A stretch of DNA of 64,000 nucleotides from Pomphorhynchus laevis (GCA_012934845.2 WNNJ02001928.1:1-64000); one strand, 5' to 3'. Shown: positions 19,065-34,000, counted from the stretch's first letter. A program made the numbers and translations. Notes: generated by a model not told the origin, from the letters alone.

Positions 19065-22000
19065 GTAAGCTTGTCGTTTTAGTAATCTTTTTTGAAAATT
19101 TGATTTTTAGAATACAAATTCTTAAACCGTATTTTTTAAACCGTATAAGTCTTATTAACTAAGATATTATCAATTGTAAAATGTAAATTTGTTTCAACTT
19201 GAAATATTAATTTGTAATAATATTAATTTTCTGCTTGACTAATTAAATAAAAGCTCAATTCAATTATTTATATCTATTAATCGGTTCATAAAAATAATAA
19301 AATAAAAAATTTCTTTTTATGGATTAATTTATTTTTTATTTATTTACAGTATAGAACACGAAACATGAAAGTAAGAAATAATTTTTCTACTTACTATTTT
19401 AAATAAAATTAAAATATATTAAATTTAATTTTAATATATTAAAATTATATTCCATATAATACTCATTCTGGAGAGAACGAGGATAGTACTCATTCTAGAA
19501 AGAAATATTGATGTTTTGCAGGACATTGCAAATTAAAATATCCCAAATTTATGCTTTTAGGCAGGAAAATATAAAATCATAATAAATTCAATTAAAAAAT
19601 GCCAAATTAATTTAAACAATGCTTATAATTAAGACATTGATTTGAAAAAATAAGTCTGAGCTAAACACAACAATCATTACACAATTATAACTTTATTTCC
19701 ATAACTACTTTCAATCGATTTAACATTTTGACGAAAATATAATTAAAAACTTAAAAAACTTAAAGCAGAATTTTGGTCATTAATATAATTCCATGGGTTC
19801 TTCTATTAAAACTACAGTTTGAATATTTTTACGTCAACTGATTTATTTCGGATCGCATCAAATCGTAAGAAAGTAAGAAATATTCTTCTACATACTATTT
19901 TAAATATATTTTTTAAATATTTTACATCGATGTCAAAATTCGAGACTCAGTCAACTTTGGGGAAACAATAAATAAATACTGGGAAGTATCTAGGTTGACA
20001 TCCTTATAATAGGCTGAAGGGGAGAGAATAAAAGAAAATATAAAATATTTAACATTGATTTAATATATTAGTTCAATCGTACTTTAGAAAGTTTTATCAT
20101 GTTCATTAAAACTGGAGGAATATCTGAATCAGCAATTGTGGACAAGGATAAATCCATACCTATAGATGAAAAGGAGTCAGTATCAGTTCCAGCCAAAGAA
20201 TAATTGTAGAACAAGAAAAAACGTTTTGAATTAGTTCAATTGTATAAAAGAAAATACAATTGTATATTCTGTTTTGATTGCAAAATGTTTTCTTTTGAAA
20301 TATCATCTCAGAAAGCAGCGAGAACCTATACGAAGAAATTTCTAAATTTATACTAAGAAAATGGTATTTATTATTCATAAACTGAATATTACATATTTAG
20401 TCCATATATTTAGTGATAAAAATGTAACGTTATAACACATATGAATTATAGAAAATTTCCAGCTTAATATTTTTTTTACAATACTAAACATGTAGCCTTA
20501 TTTAATTGATCTGATATATTATAATTTATATAATTTTGTATAAGAATAAAGATTGATAGTCACCTACAAACAGTTAGATTATAGTTGTAATCAGTTGTAG
20601 TTTGAAACAATACGTCATGGCTAATTTACGTATTTAGATTTAGTACTTAAGCAAATTATTATGAAATAGATTTCTAGAACAGGTCATTAATCTGTGAAAT
20701 GTACGGATGTAATACTGCTCTATGATTTAATCCTAAACGTTTCTGAAATCATATCGTCGCGAATCATTTGCCACGTTCTCTCACTATGCACCAAAATCAT
20801 CCTGAGCTGACGTTAGTACTCAGTGGATCATCAAGGCGCAGTCATTGAGCGCTAACGTTTCAACATGCTTAGATTGTATAGAAAGTATCCAGTCAGTCGT
20901 TGAATAATTGCACGAAACTGCTGCGAATTGTAGACTTCTTACCGGTCTAACACTTCCCAAAATATATTTCCAGAGTAGGTCATTTAATCTTTTAAATGTA
21001 AGGAAGTTATAGTGCTATGCTTCAACTACTAGATGAATTATATTTCTCAATGACTAGCTGGATTCCTTCTAGACCATCCAGGTATTACAACATGTTGAAA
21101 CATTAGTGCTTGGTGCCTGAACCCTGAAGATTTGCTGAATCAACTATTGTCAACGCAAGATTGTGTAAGAATGTTGTTTAGCTCCTACTATAAATTTGAT
21201 AATTATTTAAAGGCTCATAAATCAAATATGCTTTAGAGTTCTTCCGAATTCTGAAGTATATTTCATTATATACCTACAATCAAATAGGTGTTTGAGTACC
21301 TATTTTAAATTTTTAAAATCAAATCTTTTAAATTGATATTTATTTCAGTAATATCTTGCTCTTCAAAATCAGAAATTGAGTAATTTTTCTTATTATCTCT
21401 GAAATAAGGACGAGTTGAAGCAAAGTTAGTTTGAAACGATTACTTGTATCCTTTTAATATCAAAACAAAAGTAAACATTTTCAAAAACATCTCTAAAAAG
21501 TTAAGATCCGGAAATTTCGTTTTTGATGAACTGTCGTTTATTCTACTTTAATGAATGTTACGTTATGAATTAAGTTGCTTAAAATGAATTTTTATTAGTT
21601 TTACAATTTATATTAATCTTGATTTTGACATTTACATTTTCATAAAATTTTATGTAGATAATATCATATATTACAATATACGTTAAAAGGGTCTTTTTTA
21701 TAAAGCATTCGTTTAGGAAGGTTCGGATGTGTTCGTATGACTGACAGTTTAATAGCAAACTTGGAAATGACTGTAAAACGTAAAGCTCATCATTTATTTC
21801 ACAGAGGATTTATATTTGCTCACAGGTAGTGTTTAATTTTTATTTGGCTCTACCAACAATATGTATTTTCGAATTTTATTTTAAATTGTCTAAAATACTA
21901 ATTTACTGGTTAATGTTTACTGAGTAATTTTATATCTATTTGTTGCTCTTATCTTTGCGTTTTTATGATTTTAAGAAATATTCTTTTATAAATAAATTTT

Positions 22001-25000
22001 TATTTGAATACGCACAAAGGATAAAAAATACTATGTGTAATTCTTAAAAATTCAACTGTAAGCTAAAGGTTTAGCCTTCTTCACTCTTTTTTTAAGCAGC
22101 TTCCGGCGACTCAGGGAGTCGCCGGAAACGTCGACGAATTAGGGCTACGTGTGCTCGCTTTCAAAAAATTTCAGTTCACGGGTATCTACAACTTCTCGCT
22201 CGTCTGATTGAGCTGCAGGCATTGTAATGCATATTATATCTTTATAAACTACAGAGTTTATTGACCAGTCTGTTTCTTTTTTATGATTACAACTATTATG
22301 ATACAAATGTATAATCGTGGAGCCATGAATTTCGTAGTCACTTGTTGGTTACTAACTTTACGAAGTTCAGGATGGCAAATTTTCATATTTATCTGGTCAA
22401 AATAGGACGAGAAGCATTTTTGATGCTCGATAGGAGGGCTTTCGCATTTCCTCGCTTCAACGCTATTGAAATATGCTAAAACAGACGGTTCGTTGCAATA
22501 TCGTACAGCATCGACGAACGAAGTGAAAAATGTCGAGATATGCGCCGAACAACTTGCTCACCCTCTGAAATCTAGCCTCCGTAACATTCTATACAGTAGG
22601 AAAGAAATTGTATCATATGTAGATAATTAGAGCCCGATATTTCCTCTCCTTGACGTTTGAAGCCTATTCATTTGCGGAGACAAGCTGGGTAAGAGCGGAA
22701 TATCGGATGTAGGCCTTCTGTAATGGATTTATAACAGCAAAATCTACTGCTTCCGGTAGATTTCCATCAATTAGAATATCAGCCAGTCTTTCTCCTAGAT
22801 TATTTATCAAGTTCTCGTATACTAATTTGACGCAGACCTGTGTAAACTTCAAATGTGCATGTTAAGGCATGGAAACCCATGCAATCAGCTTTACGATAAC
22901 ATCTGCTGCACCTATAAATATTATCAGAGATGAGAATGCCAAGTCAGAAACGTATAAGGACGGAGAACTCATTGTTGGACAGAGCTAGACCAAGACTTAT
23001 GTTGGGTATGTATTGCAGTGAAGCATTGGCGTGAGGAGAGGACATTGAAAGTAAGCGCGCTTTGTCAGCCTTATTTGATTTTAATTTTAATAGATCCTAA
23101 ATGGCTGAGTCAATTAGAAAAGATAACCTTCCCTACGCTGTCGACACAGCGATTTTTGATGTGTTGTTTCCAAGAAAGGTATTTACTTCTAGGTCTAGAT
23201 TAGTGGCAACAGCTTGAGTGCTTGTCACAAAGGCTGCTGAAAAATGTTTCTAAGTACTTTTCAGTCAGAGTCCGCCCAATTTTTGAGGAAGTTCAGTTTG
23301 ACACTTTGCTTGAATTGATAATTGAACTAATGTAATGATTTTAAGTCCGCGCATAACTGCCTCGTCGAACCGGTGGCAGTAATCTTCCACGAATTTGAAG
23401 TCTACGTTTCTCATGAAAAATGCTACTCTAGGGGCTGACGAGCGGTGTGGCAAAAGCGAGTATGCTACATAAGCATCATGAATTAATGTCACAAGATCTA
23501 TATCTTTGAGGAGTTATGGCCAGGATTTTTTTGAGCATGGACGACTTGACGAACTCAGATGAGCCAATCGGGCAACCATGTAGCGAAAAACTGCTACCAC
23601 GCACAATTGTACAGGGTTGTTAACAAATATCGTTGGTGGATCAAACATCGTCTGTGTTTCCTATAAGTTCTGTCTTACCCCCAATTAATGGTCAATCCAA
23701 TTTTAGAAAATTCTAAGGAGATGAAATTCAGTGCACAAGCAATGACATTAGTGTTGCCCCCGATAATGTCATCATCCAAATATGATTTGTTGAAATGAAT
23801 GCCCCCAATTTTGTTAAGCTGTGTAACTACTGGATGGATTGCCACTGAGGACATTACAGGACCGAGGAGGTAACCCTGCTGAACTCCAGATTCTGACATT
23901 AAATATTACGATCCAAAACAAAGAAAGTTAGGGTAATCGTAGCACAAAAGGAACCACGCAGCCATTTGACGAATTTTGGACTCAATTGCTTTCATGAAAC
24001 TTCGTCTGTCAATAGTGTTGAATGCGTTTGACACATCAATTTTTGTTCACGTCCAATTTCCAATTTGAAACATGCTCGTTCGCGCGGCGAAGTTGATAGA
24101 TTATGCTGTCGATGCCGTTCGGTGTTGCAACGCTCATTTGTAATAGTCTAAAAATCGTTGCAAACTGTCATCTTAACTTCAAGCAAACACACTTTTAACA
24201 TATTCGATCAACAATATCTCCATTTGCTATGGGGCGAATACTTCCGCGTGCTTTTTCCAGAGCGATGAGGTTCACGCCTGCCAAGATAGGGGCTATCTGC
24301 TGTGCTAAATCATCTGCCACTGTATGGTTTATCAATTGCGTTAAGCGCGTACGAAGTGTTCCTGAGGGATCGACCGATATGAGGTCCTGCAAGTGTTCGG
24401 GTTTCAGAACAAGGCAACCAGGCAATGATGCGACGAAGAAAGGAAATACTACGTCTTTCACTGTATCAGTGTCAAAAAAAATTACCTGATTATTACAAGG
24501 AGATGAATGTTGTATGTCTTTACCTGCGGGGTACAAGCAATATTGACGTTGTCGACTTCTTCAGTGGGAGGAGAAGACAAATATATCTTTTTATATATGA
24601 GGTTCTTTTTATATCCAAAAGTATACAAACGCTTCGTGGCTTTACTGCAATTTCCTTGTCTGGCAAACATCTATATTTAGTCAAGTAAAAGGTGTTCCAA
24701 TGGGTGGTAATAGTAGCTGCTACCAAATTTTTTTAGAAATTTTTTTTGCCCTATTTTAAGTTCTTTCTTTATGGCGTACATCAAGAGGGTGCATTACCCT
24801 ATATACTCTTCACTCTCGTCGTGAATTATTTTATCAATGCTGTTGACACATCTCAATGAATAAAATATGCAGATAATATTTTTATAATAAAATCATTTGA
24901 ATTATGTTAAAAAATCATTTACTAAAATAATTTTAACTATTTAGCTATTCCAAGGAATAGGGGCTGAAATTTGATAACATAACAGTTTCTCATAATGACC

Positions 25001-28000
25001 TCTAATCCTTATTCTGATACATCGTATGTTATTTATTTGCCAGTTCATATAAATTGACTTTTACTTTATATTTCAATTTATATTTTGAGAGTAAACTGTA
25101 GTTTATATAAATTATTTAGTGTGAGCTCTTCACAAACTCTTCAGTTCCGCCACGAGCGGCTTGTGTCCAAGCTCGCCACATCCTCCCCGCCGGCGTCTAC
25201 CTGGCTTGTCTCCTTTGCCGTATTTGCAGCTGATTCGGTTGGCGCGTCCAATGCTTGCAACGGAACCCCACATGATTCGCTTTCGACTGATGATAGTCGA
25301 GTTAATATACCAGCGATATCATTGTATGGTTCAGTATTGAACATACGACGCTTCGGTGTTTCCATTATTGTCTGTGGGGCATCAGATAGTGGGTGGTTGC
25401 GTCCATTCAACGACGCTAGGATTGCCCGAGCATTTCCGCGCATGAGGGCCAACGATGCTCTTTGGAATAGGTGATCTACCGTTTTATGATATTCGATCCC
25501 AGTTGTGGCAGATATCTGTCTTGCTATCGATCGCATGAGACGTTCGCCTTGGTCGTTCCAGCCCCCATACGTCTCTACTACTGCCGGTATAAATTGATAA
25601 CCAGCGGACTCCATACGTGCTCTATACTTCCTCTCCTTGACATTGACTGCATACATTGTCGCTGCATAGCCTGGCGTTATCGATGCGTTTGCTATGTACG
25701 CTGATTGTTGTGGATGTGTTACAGCGAAATCAACTGCACGAGGAGGGTCCCCATGAATCAAAACGTCTGCAGGTCGTTCACGAAGGTCTGGTATAAGGTT
25801 CCTTACCTCCAAAGCGACATGCATTCCTGCAGATTGAGCAGCATGAAAGACCACATCGCGAATTCCGTTGTGTCGCAGTCCCGGGTAACCCCCATATTGG
25901 CAGGTCAGCGCATGTAGGCCGACTGAATCAGCGGGGAGAAAGCATCGCCCGCACCGATCTCCAGGTGAAAATAGAGGCGCACCAAGCCAAAATCGAGTTA
26001 AGGCGCAAAACTGCGAAGGGGGAATGTCCATTCCGAGCGCTTTATTTGGGACCACTCGTAACCAGGAACTGGCGTGAGGGCGTGACACAGCCAGCAATCG
26101 AGCTCTGTTGAAGTGGTGAACGTCCGTAAGCATTTGCTCGTGAACTTTATTATCGAGGAGCATTGATAGCTTGTGTTGACTGTCAGATTGCATTATTGGT
26201 GGTGATTCATGTAGTGAAGATAATCTCTCGATAAAGTCAGATAGTCCTGGGAAAGTATTGACAGAAAGTCCCCATTCGGCACATACCCTTTGTACACTGG
26301 CAATGTACGCACAAGGTGCATGCTTCACAGTTTCGCGGATCCCGAAGCCACCCAACCTTAAAGGAAGCGTAATTTGGGTTCGTATCTGAGGGTTTAGCTG
26401 GACAGACGTCATCTCGCTAAAAGCGGAAATGGTCGAATCATCAAAACTTTTGTAAAACGTGTTGCCATAGTCAGGATCAATCGTTCTCATCAGGTGGTTT
26501 ATTTTTGGAGCACTGGCGCAATGTCGCAGTAGTAAGTAAGCGACCTGTGTATCAGGAATGGTGGTTATTAAATCGATTTGACTTCTTAATTTTGGCAAAT
26601 TTACTCTCATCAGCTGATCATTAACGAAATCTTGGCACCCTATAGGTGTGCCGAGCAAGCAAAAATTTTTACTTTCATTAAGTATTGGTTGAGATGCACA
26701 TGCCTCTGAGAAAGTTTGCAAGGCTACGGCAGAGCCTATAATCTCGGTCTTTTGCCAGTTAAGGTCCAAACGGAGTAGAGCAAACTCTTTTTCTAGGTAA
26801 GCCAGCGCATCAGCTACTGCTGTGGGATGCCCTCCGATTATGCCGTCATCCAAATACCAGCGGTTTAAATGTATTCCATGTAAGCAACCAACCGAAGTGA
26901 TGCAATCATGAATTGCCAATGAAAATAGAGACGGTCCTAAGGGATCTCCTTGTTGTACGCCTTGGCATGATCGAAGGGGCTCCAAATTTCCGAATCGAAG
27001 CAATGATGGCTCGGAGTAGCAGTATCTCAACCACGACATTAATTGCGGGACAGATCGTTGAATTACACTAAATATGGCATGTCGGCTGATAGAATTGAAA
27101 GCATTCCTGAGATCGACCTTAGCCCACACCCAGTCATCCTTATCGCGTCGTCGAGTGTGTTCATCTCTCACAATGTGTATTATGCTATCAACCCCGTTTT
27201 TAGTTGCTACACCGAGCTGAGTTGGTTGCAACACTGACAAAAAGACTGTGCTGAGTTTACGACATGCACATTTTGAGCAGAGTCGTCTAAGCGTTTCCCC
27301 GACCGCGATAGGACGCACTCCATCGGGTTCTTTCACAAGTGCAATCAGATTCGCACCACATAAGTATCTGGCCACAGATTCATGTCCTCCCCCATCCAAA
27401 AGTGTGTTCACAAGGGACGTAATTCGCTGCAAAAACGATCCAGACAAATCTGATGTTAGTAAATCTTGTAAATGCTCTGGGCGAAGTCCTAGGCAGCCGG
27501 ACGCTGACGTCGAGGGAAATGAGAAAATGGCTGCCCTCACGAGACTGCAATCCACAATCAAAGAATTGACTTGAAAGCCTGCATCAAGGCAAGTATCCGA
27601 TTGTAAACGATAAATCCCGTTTTGTGGGTGTAGATTAAGCAGTTTTTCACGAACTCTCTTATTGACCGGGGCCAATCCATTACAACATAGTCTTTTCATC
27701 GCTTTTCCGTAGTTGCCACGTCGAGCAAGAGCCACAGCTGAGTTAGTAGGGACATCTGCGGCGCGCGAAGCTTCGTAAGGTTTGGCGAGACTGGCAATAA
27801 GTTGTTCCAAAGGTGTGGAGGTGTACCGGCACAAGCTTTCTTTCATGTGACTTGCATTATTGCGCTGTACACGCTGTGATGAGGACTTCTCGATATGAGT
27901 TGCAAAACATATCTTTGGGAACAATAGTAGACGTACCCATGACTCCTCTGTATTCAAAGAAAGTGCGTCCTTTATTAAATCTGACATTATTTGTGCTGCC

Positions 28001-31000
28001 ATTCCGCGTATTCGTGTAGGCAAACGAACTACAGTGCCTGATTGTCTTCTCCATCCCTGATGTAGACAATCGGTAGCAAGAGTATCCGGTGTTGAAGCTC
28101 TAATTGTATGCTCAGGCTCAACGCACTGTTCATTTTGAGCCAAACATGCGCGGCAAACCCACTTGGGAATTATTGCAGCTTGCTTCTTGGTCAGGCCAAC
28201 ACAAGATAAGTGGTGCCACGTAGAACATGTATCACATTCTATCAGGACCTTACGCCGATTTATCTTCATGCATATTGGGCATCTGCTCGTATCCGCTACG
28301 TTCGCATTTTCTTGCAAATGGCTACAGCCATTCGCCTTGAGTGTGCTGCAGTCGTGCGATAATTCCATAGCTGACGCGGATGTTTTGGGGAATTTTTTAA
28401 GCTGTCAATGCATTTGATCGGCGAGCGAAGCGAGCCGATCTGGAAAGTCGATCTGGAAAGTCGATCTGGAAAGTCGATCTGGAAAGTCGATCTGGAAAGT
28501 CGATCTGGAAAGTCGATCTGGAAAGTCGATCTGGAAAGTCGATCTGGAAAGTCGATCTGGAAAGTCGATCTGGAAAGTCGATCTGGAAAGTCGATCTGGA
28601 AAGTCGATCTGGAAAGTCGATCTGGAAAGTCGATCTGGAAAGTCGATCTGGAAAGTCGATCTGGAAAGTCGATCTGGAAAGTCGATCTGGAAAGTCGATC
28701 TGGAAAGTCGATCTGGAAAGTCGATCTGGAAAGTCGATCTGGAAAGTCGATCTGGAAAGTCGATCTGGAAAGTCGATCTGGAAAGTCGATCTGGAAAGTC
28801 GATCTGGAAAGTCGATCTGGAAAGTCGATCTGGAAAGTCGATCTGGAAAGTCGATCTGGAAAGTCGATCTGGAAAGTCGATCTGGAAAGTCGATCTGGAA
28901 AGTCGATCTGGAAAGTCGATCTGGAAAGTCGATCTGGAAAGTCGATCTGGAAAGTCGATCTGGAAAGTCGATCTGGAAAGTCGATCTGGAAAGTCGACTT
29001 TATATTTTAAAGTCGACTTTATATTTATATTTTAACTTTGTATAACTTAAACAATTGATATAAATATTAATTATATAATATTTAAAAATTTATCGGATGG
29101 AAAATAAATAATACACTTTGAACCTGAATAAGATACCATATAATCAAATTTTATCAGAGAAAATACGTCTATATACGTCTTATACAAGTTAAATATTTAA
29201 ATACTAGCTATTTTGAAAGTTATTAATTGGCAAGGTATGAGTGGATATCTATTCATATACTAGTAATATTCACACAATATTCATAGAATATGTGAACTCT
29301 GCCAGTGTTCATATAATCATTTAATAATTTTAGTTTTTTTGTAAATATTAGAAAATTGCCATAAATTTGTTAAAATTTTAGAGATTGTCTTCGTAATAAG
29401 CTAATATGTAAATTATTTGCCATAAATCTAATATTTAAATTTCTTATCATTTAATATATTAGGGCATTTAAAATATTTAAATAATATCAGAACAGAAAAG
29501 ACATAAAAACGTTATTTACAAAAACAAAAACTTTCTTTTTATGATTTTAGAGATTTCGATTCAATTGTGATTAAAACAATTAAAAACGAGCCATTTTACT
29601 TGTATACAGGCAGAGGGCCTTCATCTGAAGCGATGCACTTAGGCCATTTGATTCCCTTTATAATAAACAAGTAAGTTAATTGTTTATCACTATAATTTAG
29701 AATTTCTATTTATAATTAGAATTATTTGGAAGGCAAAATTAATGTTTAAAATTTTCGAATGCATCTTTGTTTCAGAATGGTTTTTTAAAAATAGAAATAC
29801 AGTTTCCTAAAGCGGTAAGCTTCACCATTTGAAATTTAAGATAAATCATACCTTTTGGTTGTGTTCCTAATAATTTGAATTAATTATTAATGTATATAAT
29901 TTGCAAAAAAAATACATTTTCATAAATTTCTCCTGCACTGAAAATAATTTATGTATATAAATTATATTACTCGTATGTACGAGCCTATAGTTTGTACATT
30001 TTCGTTTATTTACGAGCCTATAGTTTGTCAATTATAGCTTGTATATATGAGCATATATTTATTCTATTGATTTGTTTTATACTCTCTAATAAACTATGTT
30101 GCTTTTAGGATTGAGATTTAAAACGATGAGGTTCTTAATTTATCACTCAATTATTTATATTACATACTGAAATATGTATTGTTCTAATTTTACGACGTAT
30201 AAATATTATATTTTGGTGAAATGCGTCAATGTTGTATTGCCGTAAAACTTAACGTCTTCGGTGAGATCGATTTATGGTTTGAAATCACAAAAATAGCGAT
30301 TAGCTAACAGATCATCGCAATATCACGTATAGTTTACTATCATCGATGTTTTGTGTAATACCATAGTGTGACCTAAGCTATTTTGTATTAATCTTCAAAA
30401 CACATATCCATTATTGTACCGGATTCGATTGTAAATTTACTATTTTCGTTTTAAGATGGCTTCAAGATGTTTTCAATGTTCCCATCGTAATACAAATGAC
30501 AGACGATGAAAAATATTTATGGAAAAATTTGGACATGGATGAAGTTGAGAAATTAGCACGAGAGAACGCAAAGGATATTATTGCGTGTGGATTTGATCCA
30601 GATAAGACATTTATATTTACTGACCTTTCATTTATCGGGTAATTAGTCTTTTACTTAAGTTAATATAAGCATGCCAACTGAATTATTTGCTGAATTCAAC
30701 AAACAAAAATTCATATTTTTTTTAAAAATAAATTATTTAAGAAATAGGTTATCGAAACTACTGTGAGAATGGCCTATAATTTGAGCAAATGATAGCGTAT
30801 TGAAGCTACTGTTTTGGCTCATACTTTTACAAAATAAATTTTATAGAAATATAAATAAGAATATATCTCATACAAAAAATGGAATCCAGATAAAATCGTA
30901 TAGAGCGTTTTCTACCGTGAAAGTGATGTGGAATTAATATGGAAATTAAGAAATAATATATTATTTTTAAGAACAACTTCTTTGATTCATGATAATGAAT

Positions 31001-34000
31001 AGTTCAAACTCGTGAGCACTAACTGGAGCAACTGTGTAAGCAACTCTAGTTAAAAAACTCTAGTGCAACACTGTAAATCTTGTTCAACTCCAGTTATGAA
31101 TGGATGCTGAAACATTAATTTAAACAATTAAAAATTGTATGGAAATTGTCCAGAATTGTTCAATCAATTATAAAATTGATTGATTACTATTTAAAAATAA
31201 ATAGTAATTAATAAAACAAATAGTTGTAAGGTTATTACTATTTAATTGCGTTTTAAATACAACTTCTAATTCATAAAAATTATCTTTTAATTCATATGAA
31301 TTTATCTTATTAAAATTAATCAATAGATTAATATAAAAGCAAAGGCCTCCCGTAAGACACTGGTGATCACTGGGAAAGTTACATCAATCGAGATACTTGG
31401 CTTTAGACAGACGAAGTAAAAATGAAGATACGTCAGAAGAAACTATTGTATTACGAGTTCCTTGGTGACAAAACTCGGGAAAATCGGCAGAAATACCTCG
31501 ATGCTAAGCGAAATGCTAAGAAAGCCGTCGCTGTTGCCCAAACTATCCACTATGCGGAGATAAACAAAAAGCTAGATAACAGATACGGAGAACGGAATCT
31601 CTTCCGACTGTTAAACGCATACACCAGCAAACCCAGGGCATCGAAGAGTTCTATTGTGTCAATGATAGGAACGGCAAGATGGTCGTGAGCTGGTCATCAA
31701 TATTGGAAAGTTGGCGTGATCATTTCGAAGAATTTTTTACTGATGAACTCCTTAATCCACCGATCCCACAAGCTACACAAGTGCTCGGCCTTTGTATGAC
31801 TAAGACGGATCTCACTAATCAAGTCCAGTTTTGGAATTTTCGTTCAGCACAGCGTGGCTTGCGTTTGTATCTACAAAAGACTGAGTACCCAAAGACTGAT
31901 CCGAATGAAACTGGCACAATAAGTATAGATAGAGCAAACCTGATTCGGACCGCAAACTTTAAATATCTCATCAGATCGATACTGTCGGCTGACGGTTCCC
32001 TACAGCTAAGTTAATGCGAGAATCAATGATCCAAGGACCAAGTGACTTGCGATGACCGATATTCTGTGCAATCGACGTATTAAAGCTCGTATCAAATCCA
32101 AAAGGTATCAAAAAGGGATCTGTCCTGTGGCCTTATATGGTGCAGAGTGCTGGCCAATTACGAAGAACACCGGAAATTGCATCGTTGTCATAGAGACTAA
32201 GATGTTGAGATGAACGAGTGGAGCAATTCGCCTCTACCATGTGCGTAACAACGATGTCCAACAGCGGTACGGTGTTGCGCCAATCAAAGAAAAATGTGAA
32301 AAGTCCGCCTTCGATATTTCGGACACATCCTGTTTGCAACTGAAACCTCAATGGCGAGAGCAGGTTTGAGCATTCAAGAAGATGGTAAACGTCCGAAAGG
32401 ATGATCAACGCAGCGATGGTTTGCACACTACACAAAGATTTGCAAGCTGCTCGATAGCATTTGGATCAGGCCGTTAACCGTGCGAAACGGAAGACGAGTA
32501 CGTTGAGAACCGACCCCGCTTCCATACGAGATTACAGGCAACAGATGAAGAAGAAAAGATTAATTAGCAAGATAAATTGCATTTATATTATATTATATTA
32601 AATGGATTATTACTATACTTTGTTTAGAACTTGCCCTGAATTTTATAAAAACATGATACGAATCCAGCGATGTGTAACTACGAATCAAGCAAAAGGTATT
32701 ATCACTTTTAAATCAGATTTTAATTTAAATCTCATATAATCTGACTAATATTTAATAATGAATATATTATATATATTACATTAAATATAATATTTATATT
32801 ATATAAATATAATATAAAATAATTAAATTAAATTATAATATAATATTTTATAAATATTTTTTAATAATGAATAAATATAACTAATTAATGACTAAAACTA
32901 ATTGCAAAATAATAATTAATATTTATTAATTATTAATAAATTATAATAATTATATATTATTAATAATTAATATTTATTAATTAATAATTAATCTTATATA
33001 ATTAAAATATTATAAATAATTAACTGATAGAATTAACTGATAATTAACTGAATTCTAATAGAAAATCATTCGTTTGACATCTTATGTTAGTGTTAAAAGG
33101 CGTTTTATTGCACGAGAACTGTTCTCGAAAACATCTACCATGTAGGTAAAACTAATTAACTCAACATTATTATCTTAACTATTAGCAAATGTCATTTACA
33201 TTTAATTATTTAATTATTCATAAATACATCTATTTTGTGTATATATTTATAATTTAAGGTGACTGTCAGCAGCGCACAGTAACTTTAACGCTCGAATTGT
33301 GCCTTAAACACCATCATCATTGTTTTATCCATTTTTATTCGAGTGGAATTGCGAAATTAATTACAAACATTTACGGCTTACATTTAAATTACCGCGTTGT
33401 TATAATGATTTCTCAAAATTGACAATAAAGAATCTATATATAAACGAATTTCTGACTAACCACCTTTTTAAGATATGCAAATTATATATCCCGTGCTGTG
33501 ATGTAATCAGTTAACTTCATTACTGCACAATGTAAGTTTCATTATCAACCTTTGCGGAAGCAATATATTTTTACAAATTATACTCTATACAATAAACTAT
33601 GCATCGATGAACGGTGATTGATTATTTATCGATTATTATTAATAATTTGATTATTATCCCACCGATAGTAATTTAGGTCAATTCATCATGAATTCAATAA
33701 TATTAAAGTTTAAAAAATTTGGTATTTTTTCCAAATACTCAATAGAAGTTATAACCAATAAAATATTTAGATAAATATGCTTATAAAATAATCTTAGTTG
33801 ATCCTCTGGTTGTGTCACGACATTATACTCACAGGTATTGTTCCTGTGAGTATTAACTTTTATTCGCAATTTTAATACTGACTATTTAATGTCTATTGCC
33901 TTAATGTCTATTGCTTTAATGTTTATTGCTTTAATGTCTATTGCTTTAATGTCTATTGCTTTAATGTCTATTGCTTTAATGTCTATTGCTTTAATGTCTA

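Noticed and set aside
20160-20378. 72-codon minus-strand frame in intron 1
   Set aside because: Low-complexity composition and no similarity to any family I know.
25141-28368. Host chromatin gene because of the PHD finger
   Set aside because: The same frame contains full RT and restriction-like nuclease domains, so it is a LINE protein.
28437-28995. CRISPR-like regular repeat array
   Set aside because: Units are contiguous with no spacers, and the context is an animal intron.
28408-29010. 200-codon open frame with a 13-residue protein repeat ([13 protein letters not shown])
   Set aside because: It is only the 13-bp minisatellite read in frame; the unit has no stop in any frame on this strand, so a long frame is inevitable.
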